Shown here: positions 16,409-24,040 of the stretch, piece by piece | Numbering within the stretch: position 1 is the first letter of the stretch | How the letters are laid out: the number at the start of each line of letters is the position of its first letter | DNA from: a virus | IMG/VR virus record: IMGVR_UViG_3300036800_000041 | Location: 1 to 64,000 of that record | DNA length: 64,000 nucleotides | Direction: 5' to 3' (one strand) | The notes under the pieces: generated by a model | Database searches by the model: none | Told to the model about the DNA's origin: nothing | The model's input: the letters and a program-made list of their open reading frames with translations, nothing else | Position numbers and translations under genes: made by a program

Positions 16409-16528
16409 ATGGCTGCTAACACACCGAGTGCGCCCGCCGGCACGCCGAAGGCAAACCCGTCACTGCCCGTTACGTCGACCGGTGACCCGAAGGCCAATGC
16501 GACCCCGAGCCGGGGCGGCGTCAAGTAA
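16409..16528 (+). CDS. 39-residue Pro/Ala/Thr-rich peptide
   Basis: Lies 29 nt after the previous gene and 2 nt before the next start. Low-complexity sequence with repeated PKAN (GTPKANPSLP, GDPKANATP) and a basic end RGGVK. Probably disordered; unknown. Confidence 0.5.
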   Translation: MAANTPSAPAGTPKANPSLPVTSTGDPKANATPSRGGVK

Positions 16529-16530
16529 CG

Positions 16531-16821
16531 ATGGCGCGTGGGCGCTCGCGCGGCACGGGATCGGCAAAACCAACCGCCGGCGGTAAATCAAACGCTGCCC
16601 GTGGTATGGCCAAGGTCGGCGTCGGCAAGAAACGCGGCACCTATCGCGGCTTCAAGAGCAAAAAGCAATGGAAATGGGCGTGGGCCAGCAAGCAGCCATG
16701 GGCCGACCAGAAATCGCATCGCACCGCCGGCGGCCCGAAGATCCGCTACCGCCGATTACCCGAGAGCAAGCACAGCGGCAAAAAGGGCGCCCGCGGACCG
16801 ACGTCGATCAATCCGAATTGA
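16531..16821 (+). CDS. Very basic Lys/Gly/Trp protein, 96 residues
   Basis: About one third Lys/Arg, with a Gly-rich N-terminus (MARGRSRGTGSAK) and a Trp cluster (KKQWKWAWASKQPWADQ). Like the basic protein two genes upstream, it may bind DNA or RNA. It ends just before a bidirectional terminator. Confidence 0.6.
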   Translation: MARGRSRGTGSAKPTAGGKSNAARGMAKVGVGKKRGTYRGFKSKKQWKWAWASKQPWADQKSHRTAGGPKIRYRRLPESKHSGKKGARGPTSINPN

Positions 16822-16832
16822 GGCGGTGGACA

Positions 16833-16878
16833 CGACAAAGCCCCGGCTGCCTTATTAGGCGATGCCGGGGCGATGTCG
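16833..16878. terminator. Bidirectional terminator between convergent genes
   Basis: Stem GCCCCGGC/GCCGGGGC (16840-16847 and 16864-16871), with an inner GCCT-TATT-AGGC hairpin and outer CGACA/TGTCG. Lies between a plus-strand and a minus-strand stop. Confidence 0.8.
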
Positions 16879-16895
16879 CTAGCTCTCCTACTAGA

Positions 16896-17282
16896 TCAGG
16901 ACGCTGGCGGGGTACCGGTGCCTGAAGTTGGATCGCCTGGAGCGGCGGTAGCACCGGTGGCACCGGTGGCGCCGGTCGATCCACCGGTTGGGCCGCCCCC
17001 AGTTACCGGGGTCGATGCCGCGTCCAACTTGGTCTTGAAGTCGGCCAGACTGGCATTGATGCCGTCAAGGCTGCCGGCCGGAATTGCCGGGTTCGCGGCG
17101 ACGAAAGCCTCGAATTCAGTTTCGAGTGAATTGACCGCGGTTCCTACCGCGGCCAAGGCATCGGAGTCGACAGTGACAAGGGTCATGAGCTGATCCAATC
17201 TTTCGATGATGGGGCGAGTGACGGCTTCGGTTATCAACCACACAGCCATTCGCAACTGGCGATTGTCGATGAACCAGGGCAC
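16896..17282 (-). CDS. Coiled-coil protein with short collagen-like tail
   Basis: 128 residues, GTG start. Residues about 15-90 are helical with heptad-like hydrophobics (ERLDQLMTLVTVDSDALAAVGTAVNSLETEFEAFVA). The C-terminus is Gly/Thr/Pro-rich with GATGATGAT triplets. A small trimeric structural protein is plausible but unproven. Last gene of the leftward small-terminase operon. Confidence 0.6.
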   Translation of the reverse strand: MPWFIDNRQLRMAVWLITEAVTRPIIERLDQLMTLVTVDSDALAAVGTAVNSLETEFEAFVAANPAIPAGSLDGINASLADFKTKLDAASTPVTGGGPTGGSTGATGATGATAAPGDPTSGTGTPPAS

Positions 17283-17312
17283 GCGGCCCAGGATAGCCGA
17301 CGTACGTGACGG

Positions 17313-17987
17313 TTAAACTGTCACTGCTCCCGGTGTGTCCTGACCTATCGACGCCGTGCTAGCCGGGCGTAGCACGTTTTCGATGACAATGTCCAGATCC
17401 CCGCGGCGACGTGCATCACGAATTAGTTGAACGGGTAAATTCAGCTTGCGGGCTAAACGGTAATCACGTTGGCGACTGGCATGGCATTCGCGACACCAGC
17501 GTCGGCCGGCATTCCAGTAGGTATTCCAGTCAGCCATCAAATGACCTTGGCCGCAGGTGTCGATCGGCTGACCGACCAAACGAGCGTCGAGCACCCGATC
17601 GAATTGTGCTTTGATCCGGTCCCGGTCGGCGGCCATGTCGCTTAGATCGCGGCGCAGAGTACGTGCGTCGGAATCCGCCAGCGCCATCTGATTAGCGAAC
17701 GCCTCGACCTCACGCTGATAGATCAGACAGACCTGTGTCATGTCGGCGGCGCGCACCGATCGCACCAACCGCAGACTGCACCCGAGCCGGTCGGCGATAT
17801 CCTCGGCGGTGAAGCCACCCAAGGTCAGGCCGGCGACCACCCACGATCGATCGGCGTCGGTGAGATTGCTCATTTTTCTTGAGCTTGAGCCACAGCGCAC
17901 CGCGGCGATCAGCTGATCATCAGGCTCCCAGCGCGATCTTGCGACGGTATTTATCGTCCTGCGTGAGCGCCCCGAGTCATTTGTCAT
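17313..17987 (-). CDS. HTH DNA-binding protein with Cys/His zinc-type C-terminal motif
   Basis: 224 residues; the ATG directly follows the stop of the sedolisin gene (TGAATG). A helix-turn-helix lies at about residues 45-75 (GFTAEDIADRLGCSLRLVRSVRAAD), followed by a coiled segment and CGQGHLMADWNTYWNAGRRWCRECH, an HNH-like zinc motif without the full nuclease signature. An internal ATG at 17873 is an alternative start. Probable regulator or DNA-transaction protein; the target is unknown. Confidence 0.65.
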   Translation of the reverse strand: MTNDSGRSRRTINTVARSRWEPDDQLIAAVRCGSSSRKMSNLTDADRSWVVAGLTLGGFTAEDIADRLGCSLRLVRSVRAADMTQVCLIYQREVEAFANQMALADSDARTLRRDLSDMAADRDRIKAQFDRVLDARLVGQPIDTCGQGHLMADWNTYWNAGRRWCRECHASRQRDYRLARKLNLPVQLIRDARRRGDLDIVIENVLRPASTASIGQDTPGAVTV

Positions 17988-19076
17988 TCATTTCCCTTCC
18001 ATCGCTGCCCTGGCGGCCAATATCTGCAGGGACGGTTTCAAATTCGGAACACCGAGCCCTGTCACGTCGTCACGGCCCGGCCCGGCACGATAAGCGCCGT
18101 TGCGCCCGATCGTCACGTCGTAGAAGCTGCCCGGCGTCCCGGCCAACAGACCTAGATAATCGAACGTATGGCCGTTGGCCCCGGCCGCCTCCCACAACAA
18201 CGCATGACCGGCCACCATCAGCGGTGCCACCAGCGACGTCCCCGCGATAACGACATGGTTACCGTCGATGACCACTTCATAGCCGGTATCAGGGTCGGCA
18301 TTTCCTGCGATATCGGGCACTTGACGACCCGGAAACGCTTTACTGACGCCGCCCCCGGTCGCGTCAGTGCGCGGGTTGTCGTCCCAGGTCACCTCGGTAA
18401 ACCGCTGACCCGCGGTAGTCAGCACCAACCTGGTACCACCACAGCCGATCGCACTGGGCGCCGACGCCGGAAAATCGACCTGGCTCCCGTCATCGGAGCC
18501 GTCACCGGATCCCGCGTCACCGGCCGCGACGAACAACGGCACATGATGTCCTTTGGCCGCGGCGATGACCGTTTCGAAGCGCGCCATCACCGCTGGATCC
18601 CAGGTGTTCTCCGGGCCGCCCCAGCTCAACGTCACCCCATTGCACTCGGAAAAGGCCAGTGACAATGCCGCCTCGAAGTCCTCATCGGTATTGCCGGCGA
18701 AATAAACCCGCCACGTCGCGCCCGGTGCCACCGCACCGGCGACCTGCATATCCGATTGCACTTCCCCGTCGGCACCCTGCGGATCCATCCCACCGCCGTT
18801 GGCGCCCTGACCAACCGGCACCGCGATGAACGCCGGCACCGGATAGCCGTAACGCGCAAACGGTGCGAAATAGCTGTTCATCTGCGTAGTGCTGTAGCCG
18901 CCGCCGAGCTCGATAATGCCACCGACATAACCACGACCGGTGTAACCGGCGCGCGTCGCGGGATTGTAGAGCGGGAAGCCGTACGCCCAGGCCGCCGCGC
19001 GCGCTGTCATCGACACCGGCGCAGCGGTCCGGGGAAACCTCAGGTAATCACGCCGGCGCCCCACATCAACCGTCAT
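17988..19076 (-). CDS. Sedolisin-type (S53) serine peptidase, catalytic domain only
   Basis: 362 residues. Sedolisins are acid-active serine-carboxyl peptidases with an ExxxD...D...S catalytic set. All are present: Glu105 and Asp109 (GEVQSD), oxyanion Asp187 (AAGDAGS) and Ser281 (AGTSLVAP). The C-terminal calcium site (FYDVTIGRNG... AGPGRDDVTGLGVPN) is also intact. There is no pro-domain and no signal peptide; the N-terminus enters the mature fold (AYGFP) at once. The ATG overlaps the upstream stop. It sits between terminase-region genes, an unusual place for such an enzyme. Substrate and site of action are unknown. Confidence 0.85.
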   Translation of the reverse strand: MTVDVGRRRDYLRFPRTAAPVSMTARAAAWAYGFPLYNPATRAGYTGRGYVGGIIELGGGYSTTQMNSYFAPFARYGYPVPAFIAVPVGQGANGGGMDPQGADGEVQSDMQVAGAVAPGATWRVYFAGNTDEDFEAALSLAFSECNGVTLSWGGPENTWDPAVMARFETVIAAAKGHHVPLFVAAGDAGSGDGSDDGSQVDFPASAPSAIGCGGTRLVLTTAGQRFTEVTWDDNPRTDATGGGVSKAFPGRQVPDIAGNADPDTGYEVVIDGNHVVIAGTSLVAPLMVAGHALLWEAAGANGHTFDYLGLLAGTPGSFYDVTIGRNGAYRAGPGRDDVTGLGVPNLKPSLQILAARAAMEGK

Positions 19077-19636
19077 TCGTCTTCCATATTGGTGATCCCC
19101 AGCGCCGCGGCGAGCCGGCGCGAATCCAGGTCGATCACATCACCGGAGGCGACACCGGCCCGATGTGCCGGGGTCGCGTTATTGCGTACTAAGCCCATCA
19201 GCACATCGGCCCAATACGTCCAGCGCGCCGACCAATACCATGCGTCCTGACGATAAGCACCGCTGCGCCCGCTCGCCCGGCCGATGATCATGGTGAAACG
19301 CACTCCCACCCGATCCGCGTCGATGAACGCGACGACCTGATCGTCGCTGCCCATGTCGAGACCGTGCGTCTCCATCCATCGGCGCGCCAGCACATCGCAC
19401 GCCGCGATCATCGAAGACTCCACCGCGTCACGCACACCGTCGGTGACCAGTCCCGTGCTACACGCCGCGGCCAGCACATCGGCGTCATCGAGTCGTGGCA
19501 GCCACACCTCACGCACCTCGGCCAGCGTCGCATCATGGAACGGCTCGGCAATCCTGGCCGGCATCACGGGTGTTCGATGCGCCATCTTCATCGCATCAGA
19601 GATTGGACCAGCCGTTGTCGTGATCTCCCTTTTCAT
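19073..19636 (-). CDS. Uncharacterised packaging-region protein
   Basis: 187 residues from ATG 19636, chosen because GAGGG lies 8 nt upstream, although this overlaps the small-terminase end by 41 nt. ATG 19591, in frame, would avoid the overlap. Trp- and Asp-rich (ATLAEVREVWLPRLDDADVLAAAC... DAWYWSARWTYWADVLMGLVRNN). No family recognised. The stop overlaps the sedolisin start (ATGA). Confidence 0.6.
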   Translation of the reverse strand: MKREITTTAGPISDAMKMAHRTPVMPARIAEPFHDATLAEVREVWLPRLDDADVLAAACSTGLVTDGVRDAVESSMIAACDVLARRWMETHGLDMGSDDQVVAFIDADRVGVRFTMIIGRASGRSGAYRQDAWYWSARWTYWADVLMGLVRNNATPAHRAGVASGDVIDLDSRRLAAALGITNMEDE

Positions 19637-20405
19637 TCGCACTGCCCTCACTGTCCCTGCTGGTTGCGGGTCCGGTGCTACCGAATCGGTCAGGGTCGAT
19701 AGCAGCAGCCGCAGCCGCGCCGATCGCATTGTCACCGATATCGGCAGCCACCCTGTCGACGAAATATGGATCAGCATCGATCGGCAGATCGAACGCCGGA
19801 ATGTCGAAGCCCAGATCGGCGATGCGTTCGATGATCCCGTCCACGATCTCGGAGGCATTGAGAGCTTCAGTTGCGCGAGCCAGATTTGCCGCAAGCTCTG
19901 CACGCTCGGTTCCGGTGGCATGAGGCATCAACTCTTTCGGCGGTGTCAGTCCCAGCTTCGAAATGAGCTCGGCGGCCTGCTCGGCGAAATCGACGTCGCT
20001 GATACCCACCGCCATCCGCGCCGGTGCATACAGGCCCAACAGTTTGGCCTCCTGCTCCAAACAGCGAACAATCGCCATGATCGAGTCCTTGTCACCCTGC
20101 ATCGCCAGCGGATAAGCGCCGCGCTGACAATCCAGTAACACCGAGCGCTGGCGCGCGACGAAATCCTCGGTCGTCTCGTTGAGCACCTCCCGATAGGCAA
20201 CGCGCACATCGGCACGAGCCACCGTGGCACTTACGCCCAGCTCCGCGGCGATCACCGAAAACGTACAGCCCATGTTGCGTAAAGTCAGCGCACGCATGCG
20301 GCGCTCCCACAACTCTTCGTCCACCGGCGCGATCACACCGGCAGCGACCGCGCGCGTGATGGCGTCAGCGGTAATCCCCTGCGATGCAAAATCGGGTGAT
20401 GCCAT
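19596..20405 (-). CDS. Probable terminase small subunit (HTH)
   Basis: 269 residues. The N-terminal region has an HTH (RNMGCTFSVIAAELGVSATVARADVRVAYREVL). It is followed by RSVLLDCQRGAYPLAMQGDKDSIMAIVRCLEQEAKLLGLYAP, the helical pattern seen in many phage small terminases (R...L..... A..GD..A......... R..LLGL.AP). The C-terminal half is acidic and probably oligomerises or contacts the large subunit. The 6.6-kb distance from the large subunit is unusual. Identification rests on this pattern and on operon position. Confidence 0.65.
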   Translation of the reverse strand: MASPDFASQGITADAITRAVAAGVIAPVDEELWERRMRALTLRNMGCTFSVIAAELGVSATVARADVRVAYREVLNETTEDFVARQRSVLLDCQRGAYPLAMQGDKDSIMAIVRCLEQEAKLLGLYAPARMAVGISDVDFAEQAAELISKLGLTPPKELMPHATGTERAELAANLARATEALNASEIVDGIIERIADLGFDIPAFDLPIDADPYFVDRVAADIGDNAIGAAAAAAIDPDRFGSTGPATSRDSEGSANEKGDHDNGWSNL

Positions 20406-20662
20406 GATCGGCAGGGTAACGCGCCAGGCGGCGGTTTACATTTCTCTCGACACGCTGACCAGGCCGCTAACAACAAAACCGCAGGTCAACTTTCGATAAA
20501 ATCTCGGGCAAAAATCTCGACGTTTTGTGCGCGTGAGTCGAAGTAACGGGCCGCAAGAGCCCGGCGCGCGCCGGCCAAAACGGGAGGGGCACCATCCCCA
20601 AAGGTACTGCCGCGCAACATGTTTCAGCGCTGCGGCCGAATGATGCTGCCGCGCAACACATT
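20406..20662. repeat. Intergenic region with GC palindrome and two near-identical 21-bp repeats
   Basis: CTGCCGCGCAACA(T/C)(G/A)TTTCAG occurs at 20607-20627 and 20646-20666 (19 of 21 identical; the second copy overlaps the end of the upstream gene). CCGGCGCGCGCCGG (20561-20574) is a perfect 14-bp palindrome. An AT-rich patch with AAAATCTCG repeated lies at 20495-20520. No gene is supported here. Confidence 0.55.
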
Positions 20663-20911
20663 TCAGTTATGATGCAACGGCGCTTGGACAATGCCGCGTT
20701 CGATGGCCTTTTCGCGTAGGTCTAGCAAACTGTCAATGAGTTCAGCGCTAGTCAAGCCGTCTGCCGCGCATGCCTCACGCAGGCGCCTATGCAGGTAATG
20801 CGTCCCTTTGATGCCGATCAATTTGCGGCCACGTCCATCACTGCCAGCAAACTTGCCGCCGCGCGCGCGCGACACCCTATCGACGTCGCGCGTCACTCCG
20901 TCTACCGTCAT
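20663..20911 (-). CDS. Small ribbon-helix-helix-like protein
   Basis: 82 residues. A basic N-terminal part (RARGGKFAGSDGRGRKL) is followed by THYLHRRLREACAADGLTSAELIDSLLDLREKAIERG, which resembles a ribbon-helix-helix DNA-binding fold or a small regulator. Upstream TATAAC lies 8 nt before the ATG, so a short-leader transcript is possible. Regulatory role inferred only. Confidence 0.55.
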   Translation of the reverse strand: MTVDGVTRDVDRVSRARGGKFAGSDGRGRKLIGIKGTHYLHRRLREACAADGLTSAELIDSLLDLREKAIERGIVQAPLHHN

Positions 20912-21761
20912 GCCCTCACGTTATACCGTCGCCAGCGCCATTGGCTCGCACGCGCGCGGATAAAGGCATGCTCTCCCATGTCATCACTGCCTACCGCTGC
21001 ACTGAGCACATGAGCGGAACACGCGCGCGACAATCCATACCGTCTATCGGATCCGCTGTCGTTTCAATGCCTACGCGCCACACTGAGCACCGAACGGCCG
21101 GCGAGCGATAGACACTGCCCTACCCGATCACTCACACGTTCAGCGTCCCGTGTCGCTGCCTACCGCTGCACTGTGGCCCATCACTGCCATGCGTACGCGC
21201 GTGGCTGTCACCCGATACCAGCACCGGCACTGTCATCGTCAGGTACGCACTGCCTACTCCAACGCTGTGGTCGACGCTCAGACCGCTCGGCTACGTGCGT
21301 CAACGTACGGATCCGCTCGGCTACGCTCAGACCGCTCGGCTACGTGCGTCGAGCTCATCCGTCCTGCGGCGTGTGCCCATGCATAGGTTCGCGCGAGTTC
21401 GCGAGCGAACCTATATGCGTAGGCGTGTGCCCGTGTCCATATGACGCCTGGCTCGACCCTATTATCTGTATCTACATATCTGCATACATTCGTAGTCATG
21501 CATATATAAAAGGCTGCCCTGACTAACGATGTTGTCTAACGATGATGTCTAACGGTTGTCGGCTGACCGCGACCCCTGTAGGCGCTCAGCCTACCCTACC
21601 CTGTCAATGTCAAACAACAACCGATTTTCTTAGCGTTCTCTTACTTGACACTCTCGGTGCCAGTATGGTTGGATTTCGCGCGCGCGTGAGGGACGCGGCC
21701 GGATCACGCCGGCATGGATCCGCTCAGGCAGTCGACAACGGCTCAGTTGCCCTAGAACGCA
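20912..21761. other. 850-bp region without convincing genes; repeats and a strong hairpin
   Basis: Open frames here have poor codon use and no ribosome sites. Seen instead: an 18-bp direct repeat (20987-21004 and 21156-21173), a perfect 27-bp direct repeat (21275-21301 and 21324-21350), a perfect 10-bp-stem hairpin ATAGGTTCGC/GCGAACCTAT (21383-21392 and 21405-21414), and three tandem 13-bp units CTAACGATG-TTGT-like (from 21523), the last ending CGGTTGTCGG, close to the operator core. It could hold a non-coding RNA or a binding-site cluster. Confidence 0.5.
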
Positions 21762-21799
21762 CCGAGCGCCGCTGCCCGATGGATGACAGCGGCGCTCGG
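21762..21799 (-). terminator. Terminator hairpin after membrane-protein gene
   Basis: Perfect 13-bp stem CCGAGCGCCGCTG/CAGCGGCGCTCGG around a 12-nt loop, 32 nt after the stop of the gene at 21831-22163. Confidence 0.75.
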
Positions 21800-21830
21800 C
21801 CGTTATGCGCTCAGTGTCCAAGCGCGGCGC

Positions 21831-22163
21831 CTAAGCGCTGCGCCATGCGGCCGGTATGCCGGCGCGCAGCTCTGCGCGCATGACCGGCTTGGCAGCCGCA
21901 AAGCCGGCGACCACGATGAGCACGATGAGTTCGTCGACCGGACCGGGTATCGCCAGCGCGACGGCTAGTGCGACACCGAGCCACGCCGGCACGTGGCGCC
22001 GGGTAATCGTGATGACCGCGTGCAACGTGCGCCACACACGCCGGGTGAACCGCACGACAGCGAGCGCGGCACCGGCGATGCCGGTATCCACCACGGCGGC
22101 CGAAACTAGGCCGGCCGTGACAGCAGTGCCCTGCATCGCGTGCATGGCCAGAACCGTGCTCAT
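21831..22163 (-). CDS. Multi-helix membrane protein, 110 residues
   Basis: ATG 22163 overlaps the stop of a 25-residue membrane gene. Three hydrophobic stretches: about 10-35, 62-80 (AWLGVALAVALAIPG) and 80-95 (LIVLIVVAGFAAA). Arg-rich between them. A longer in-frame start upstream would run over two other genes and is rejected. Unknown function. Confidence 0.55.
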   Translation of the reverse strand: MSTVLAMHAMQGTAVTAGLVSAAVVDTGIAGAALAVVRFTRRVWRTLHAVITITRRHVPAWLGVALAVALAIPGPVDELIVLIVVAGFAAAKPVMRAELRAGIPAAWRSA

Positions 22164-22237
22164 CGGTCGGCCGCCATCTCGTAAGCGGTGACCATGAGCC
22201 CAAGCACTACCGTGAGCCAGATAATCAAGGCGATCAT
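22160..22237 (-). CDS. 25-residue membrane micro-protein
   Basis: ATG overlaps the upstream stop (ATGA), and its stop overlaps the next start. Product MIALIIWLTVVLGLMV then TAYEMAADR. Its first residues resemble the other micro-proteins at 11096 and 46088 (MIA...). Too short for family assignment. Confidence 0.45.
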   Translation of the reverse strand: MIALIIWLTVVLGLMVTAYEMAADR

Positions 22238-22485
22238 GCGAGCACCGCGATAGGGTGTCGATAGCCAGCGAGTGTTGACCCGCAGTAGTCACAACGAGCG
22301 GTACTGAATTCACCTTCGCAACCTTCATCGCCCGCCATGACGACATGACCTAGCTCGCCCAGGCCAACATGCGCAATCTGGGCGTCGTGCAATTCCGGCG
22401 ACGCGATACCGGACCAATCGTCGTTGGCGATGATCATCACACAATCGCTGCAGGCGAAGCCTTCATAAACCACAGAAACCGACAT
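22234..22485 (-). CDS. Zinc-ribbon-like protein, 83 residues
   Basis: ATG 22485 follows GGAAGG and the start-associated hairpin. Two Cys pairs, CSDC near residue 13 and CDYC near residue 65, bracket an acidic, His-containing middle (MIIANDDWSG), a pattern common in small actinophage zinc-binding proteins. Own promoter with operator palindrome at 22526-22554. Function unknown. Confidence 0.7.
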   Translation of the reverse strand: MSVSVVYEGFACSDCVMIIANDDWSGIASPELHDAQIAHVGLGELGHVVMAGDEGCEGEFSTARCDYCGSTLAGYRHPIAVLA

Positions 22486-22498
22486 TTCGAGCCTTCCC

Positions 22499-22515
22499 GG
22501 CGGGTACCTCCCGCC
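22499..22515 (-). promoter_or_regulatory. Start-associated hairpin (GGCGGG family)
   Basis: GGCGGGAGGTACCCGCC on the minus strand: 6-bp stem with AGGTA loop, 13 nt before ATG 22485 and directly before the GGGAAGG ribosome site. Confidence 0.75.
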
Positions 22516-22525
22516 TATGCCGTCG

Positions 22526-22554
22526 ACACTACCGACAACGGTAGGGATTGTCAA
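22526..22554 (-). promoter_or_regulatory. SigA-type promoter with operator palindrome
   Basis: -35 TTGACA (22549-22554), 17-bp spacer, -10 TAGTGT (22526-22531). The perfect palindrome CTACCGTTGTCGGTAG (22529-22544) covers the spacer and half the -10, an ideal repressor position. Same arrangement at 23409-23437 and 24041-24069. Confidence 0.8.
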
Positions 22555-22657
22555 CCATCCCTTCAGAAGTGATGATCTCGATTACTCCGGCACGCCATGC
22601 CAGCGCGTAAACCTGCTCTACGATCGTGGCGCTTATGCGCTGCACTGCCCTGGTCAT
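22529..22657 (-). CDS. 42-residue small protein ending inside the next promoter
   Basis: ATG overlaps the stop of the 237-residue gene (ATGA). Helical N-terminal part (MTRAVQRISATIVEQVYALAWRAGVIEIITSEG). The last residues VDNPYRCR are encoded by the -35/operator sequence, and the TAG stop lies in the -10. Coding evidence is only coupling and codon use. Confidence 0.45.
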   Translation of the reverse strand: MTRAVQRISATIVEQVYALAWRAGVIEIITSEGMVDNPYRCR

Positions 22658-23367
22658 GGCCTCAGGCCCTCGCTGTCGTCTGTGCTGTCGTCGTCGGCCG
22701 GCAACATGGCGCTAGCGCTGCGCTGTGTTTCGGCGATATAAGCATCCGAGTAGGCCTGCTCGTATTCGTTCAGTAGGTCGTCTGCCTCGTCGTCATCTTC
22801 GGTTACGCCTACCTCGGCGAGAACGTCGCGCGGCAACGGTCCATCTGACCATTCGCCGGACAACGGCGCCGGAACGTCGAACTCGAAATCGTCGGACAGA
22901 ACCGCGCGCAGCGTTTCGATCGACGTGTTGCCGTCGATGACCCAAGAACCGGCCGCGCGTCCCGCCTCGGCGCCGAGCTCACGCATACGGTCGGCCGGAT
23001 CCTCGGCGAGCATGCTCAGTTCGTCTTCAAAGTGATACGCCCATTCGTTGACGTGCGCCGGGAACAGATCAGAGTTTTCAGACGTGCTACCGCGGCGCAT
23101 TTCGTAGCGATAGGCCTCGGCCGCGGCACCGAGAAAACTTGCCAGCGTGCGCAGTATGTCCGCGACGTCGACAACGGCGCCGCAGCCTGACCGAATGTCG
23201 TTGCCCTCGTAGATCCAAGGGTCATGAGCAGGGTTGATTGTGTAGGCGTAGCGCTGACGGTAGCCGCTGTCTTCGGGCTGCCATTCGGCACCGATGGATT
23301 CCACTGTGAGTGTCGACCCGTCAGACAGAGTGACAGTTTTGATAGGCGATGTGCTGGTCTGAGACAT
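22654..23367 (-). CDS. Acidic conserved phage protein, 237 residues
   Basis: Starts after a start-associated hairpin and GGGAAAGG. The sequence WIYEGNDIRSGCGAVVDVADILRTLASFLGAAAEAYRYEMR resembles a common actinophage family found next to small DNA-metabolism genes. The C-terminal third is strongly acidic (EDDDEADDLLNEYEQ, DDDSTDD). Possibly a DNA mimic or interaction protein; unproven. Confidence 0.7.
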   Translation of the reverse strand: MSQTSTSPIKTVTLSDGSTLTVESIGAEWQPEDSGYRQRYAYTINPAHDPWIYEGNDIRSGCGAVVDVADILRTLASFLGAAAEAYRYEMRRGSTSENSDLFPAHVNEWAYHFEDELSMLAEDPADRMRELGAEAGRAAGSWVIDGNTSIETLRAVLSDDFEFDVPAPLSGEWSDGPLPRDVLAEVGVTEDDDEADDLLNEYEQAYSDAYIAETQRSASAMLPADDDSTDDSEGLRP

Positions 23368-23381
23368 TTCGAACCTTTCCC

Positions 23382-23398
23382 GGCGGGTACCTCCCGCC
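23382..23398 (-). promoter_or_regulatory. Start-associated hairpin (GGCGGG family)
   Basis: Same 17-nt sequence as at 22499-22515, 14 nt before the ATG of the 237-residue gene. Confidence 0.75.
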
Positions 23399-23408
23399 TA
23401 TGCAGTCG

Positions 23409-23437
23409 ACACTACCGACAACGGTAGGGATTGTCAA
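23409..23437 (-). promoter_or_regulatory. SigA-type promoter with operator palindrome
   Basis: TTGACA (23432-23437), 17 bp, TAGTGT (23409-23414), with palindrome CTACCGTTGTCGGTAG (23412-23427). Nearly identical to the promoter at 22526-22554 from -35 to beyond -10. Confidence 0.8.
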
Positions 23438-23452
23438 CGGGTCTCAGACAGT

Positions 23453-23501
23453 CAATCACCGGGCCCGCCTAAATGATCTAGGTTGGCGGATCCGGTGATT
23501 G
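23453..23501 (-). terminator. Terminator with CAATCACCGG arms
   Basis: CAATCACCGG (23453-23462) pairs with CCGGTGATTG (23492-23501), with an inner CCGCC/GGCGG. It follows the stop of the 155-residue gene and precedes the next promoter. The same arms recur at 24074-24107. Confidence 0.7.
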
Positions 23502-23524
23502 TGTTGACGTGCGCCGCGCCGGCG

Positions 23525-23992
23525 CTATGCGTTCTCGCAAATGTCCTCCCAACGATATCCGCTCGCGAGCCGGCGGAGCAGAGCGCCGCACTTGCACGAT
23601 TGGACGTAGTAAGCGCCGCCGGCGCTTTGACCGTTCGTATCACCGGACAACCAATTGTGTTTGACGTGTGCCGCGTCGCGCGTAAGCGTCCGGTACCGAT
23701 CGCCGGTTGCCCAATGGAATTGTTCGGCACCCTCATAGACACGCGGCACACGTGCGGCCGAATCGACGTTGAACAGGTGCGCGAGCACGATGCCCCACTC
23801 ATCCCAGGTTGCGGTGGGATAACCGAGATTTCCGTACATTCCGCCATTGCGGCCGGATCCGCTTAGCGTGACGTTGAATGCGCGAGCGCGCGAGTATGAG
23901 CCCTTGACGTTGAAGCCTTGCAAGTCGACGCCGGCCGCGGTAGCGGCTGCGTCGAAGTCACTGTAAACAAGCGTGTCGCTGTGGATGATCAT
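23525..23992 (-). CDS. Uncharacterised protein, 155 residues, C-terminal Cys pair
   Basis: Begins MIIHSDTLVYSDFDAAATAAGVDL. Gly/Asn-rich middle (GSGRNGGMYGNLGYP), a His-containing segment (DAAHVKHNWLSGDTN) and a C-terminal SCKCG motif that may bind metal. Single-gene transcription unit with its own operator-bearing promoter and terminator. No family recognised. Confidence 0.65.
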   Translation of the reverse strand: MIIHSDTLVYSDFDAAATAAGVDLQGFNVKGSYSRARAFNVTLSGSGRNGGMYGNLGYPTATWDEWGIVLAHLFNVDSAARVPRVYEGAEQFHWATGDRYRTLTRDAAHVKHNWLSGDTNGQSAGGAYYVQSCKCGALLRRLASGYRWEDICENA

Positions 23993-24013
23993 GGTGAGCC
24001 CTTCAGATTGTGC

Positions 24014-24030
24014 GGCGAGTACCTCCCGCC
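24014..24030 (-). promoter_or_regulatory. Start-associated hairpin (GGCGGG family, variant)
   Basis: GGCGGGAGGTACTCGCC: one C-to-T change converts a G-C to a G-U pair, so the RNA stem is kept. 21 nt before ATG 23992. Confidence 0.65.
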
Positions 24031-24040
24031 TATGCGATTC

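Noticed and set aside
19637-19921. Longer start for the 187-residue packaging-region gene
   Set aside because: It would overlap nearly 300 bp of the small-terminase gene with poor codon use.
20467-20691. 74-codon minus-strand frame downstream of the RHH-like gene
   Set aside because: It spans the GC palindrome and both 21-bp repeats, has poor codon use and no ribosome site.
21383-21414. tRNA or tRNA-like structure at the strong hairpin
   Set aside because: Only one stem-loop is present; no acceptor stem, T-arm or anticodon arm can be drawn around it.
21542-21883. 113-codon plus-strand frame in the gene-free region
   Set aside because: It runs through the terminator hairpin and into the opposite-strand membrane gene, and its amino-acid composition is atypical.
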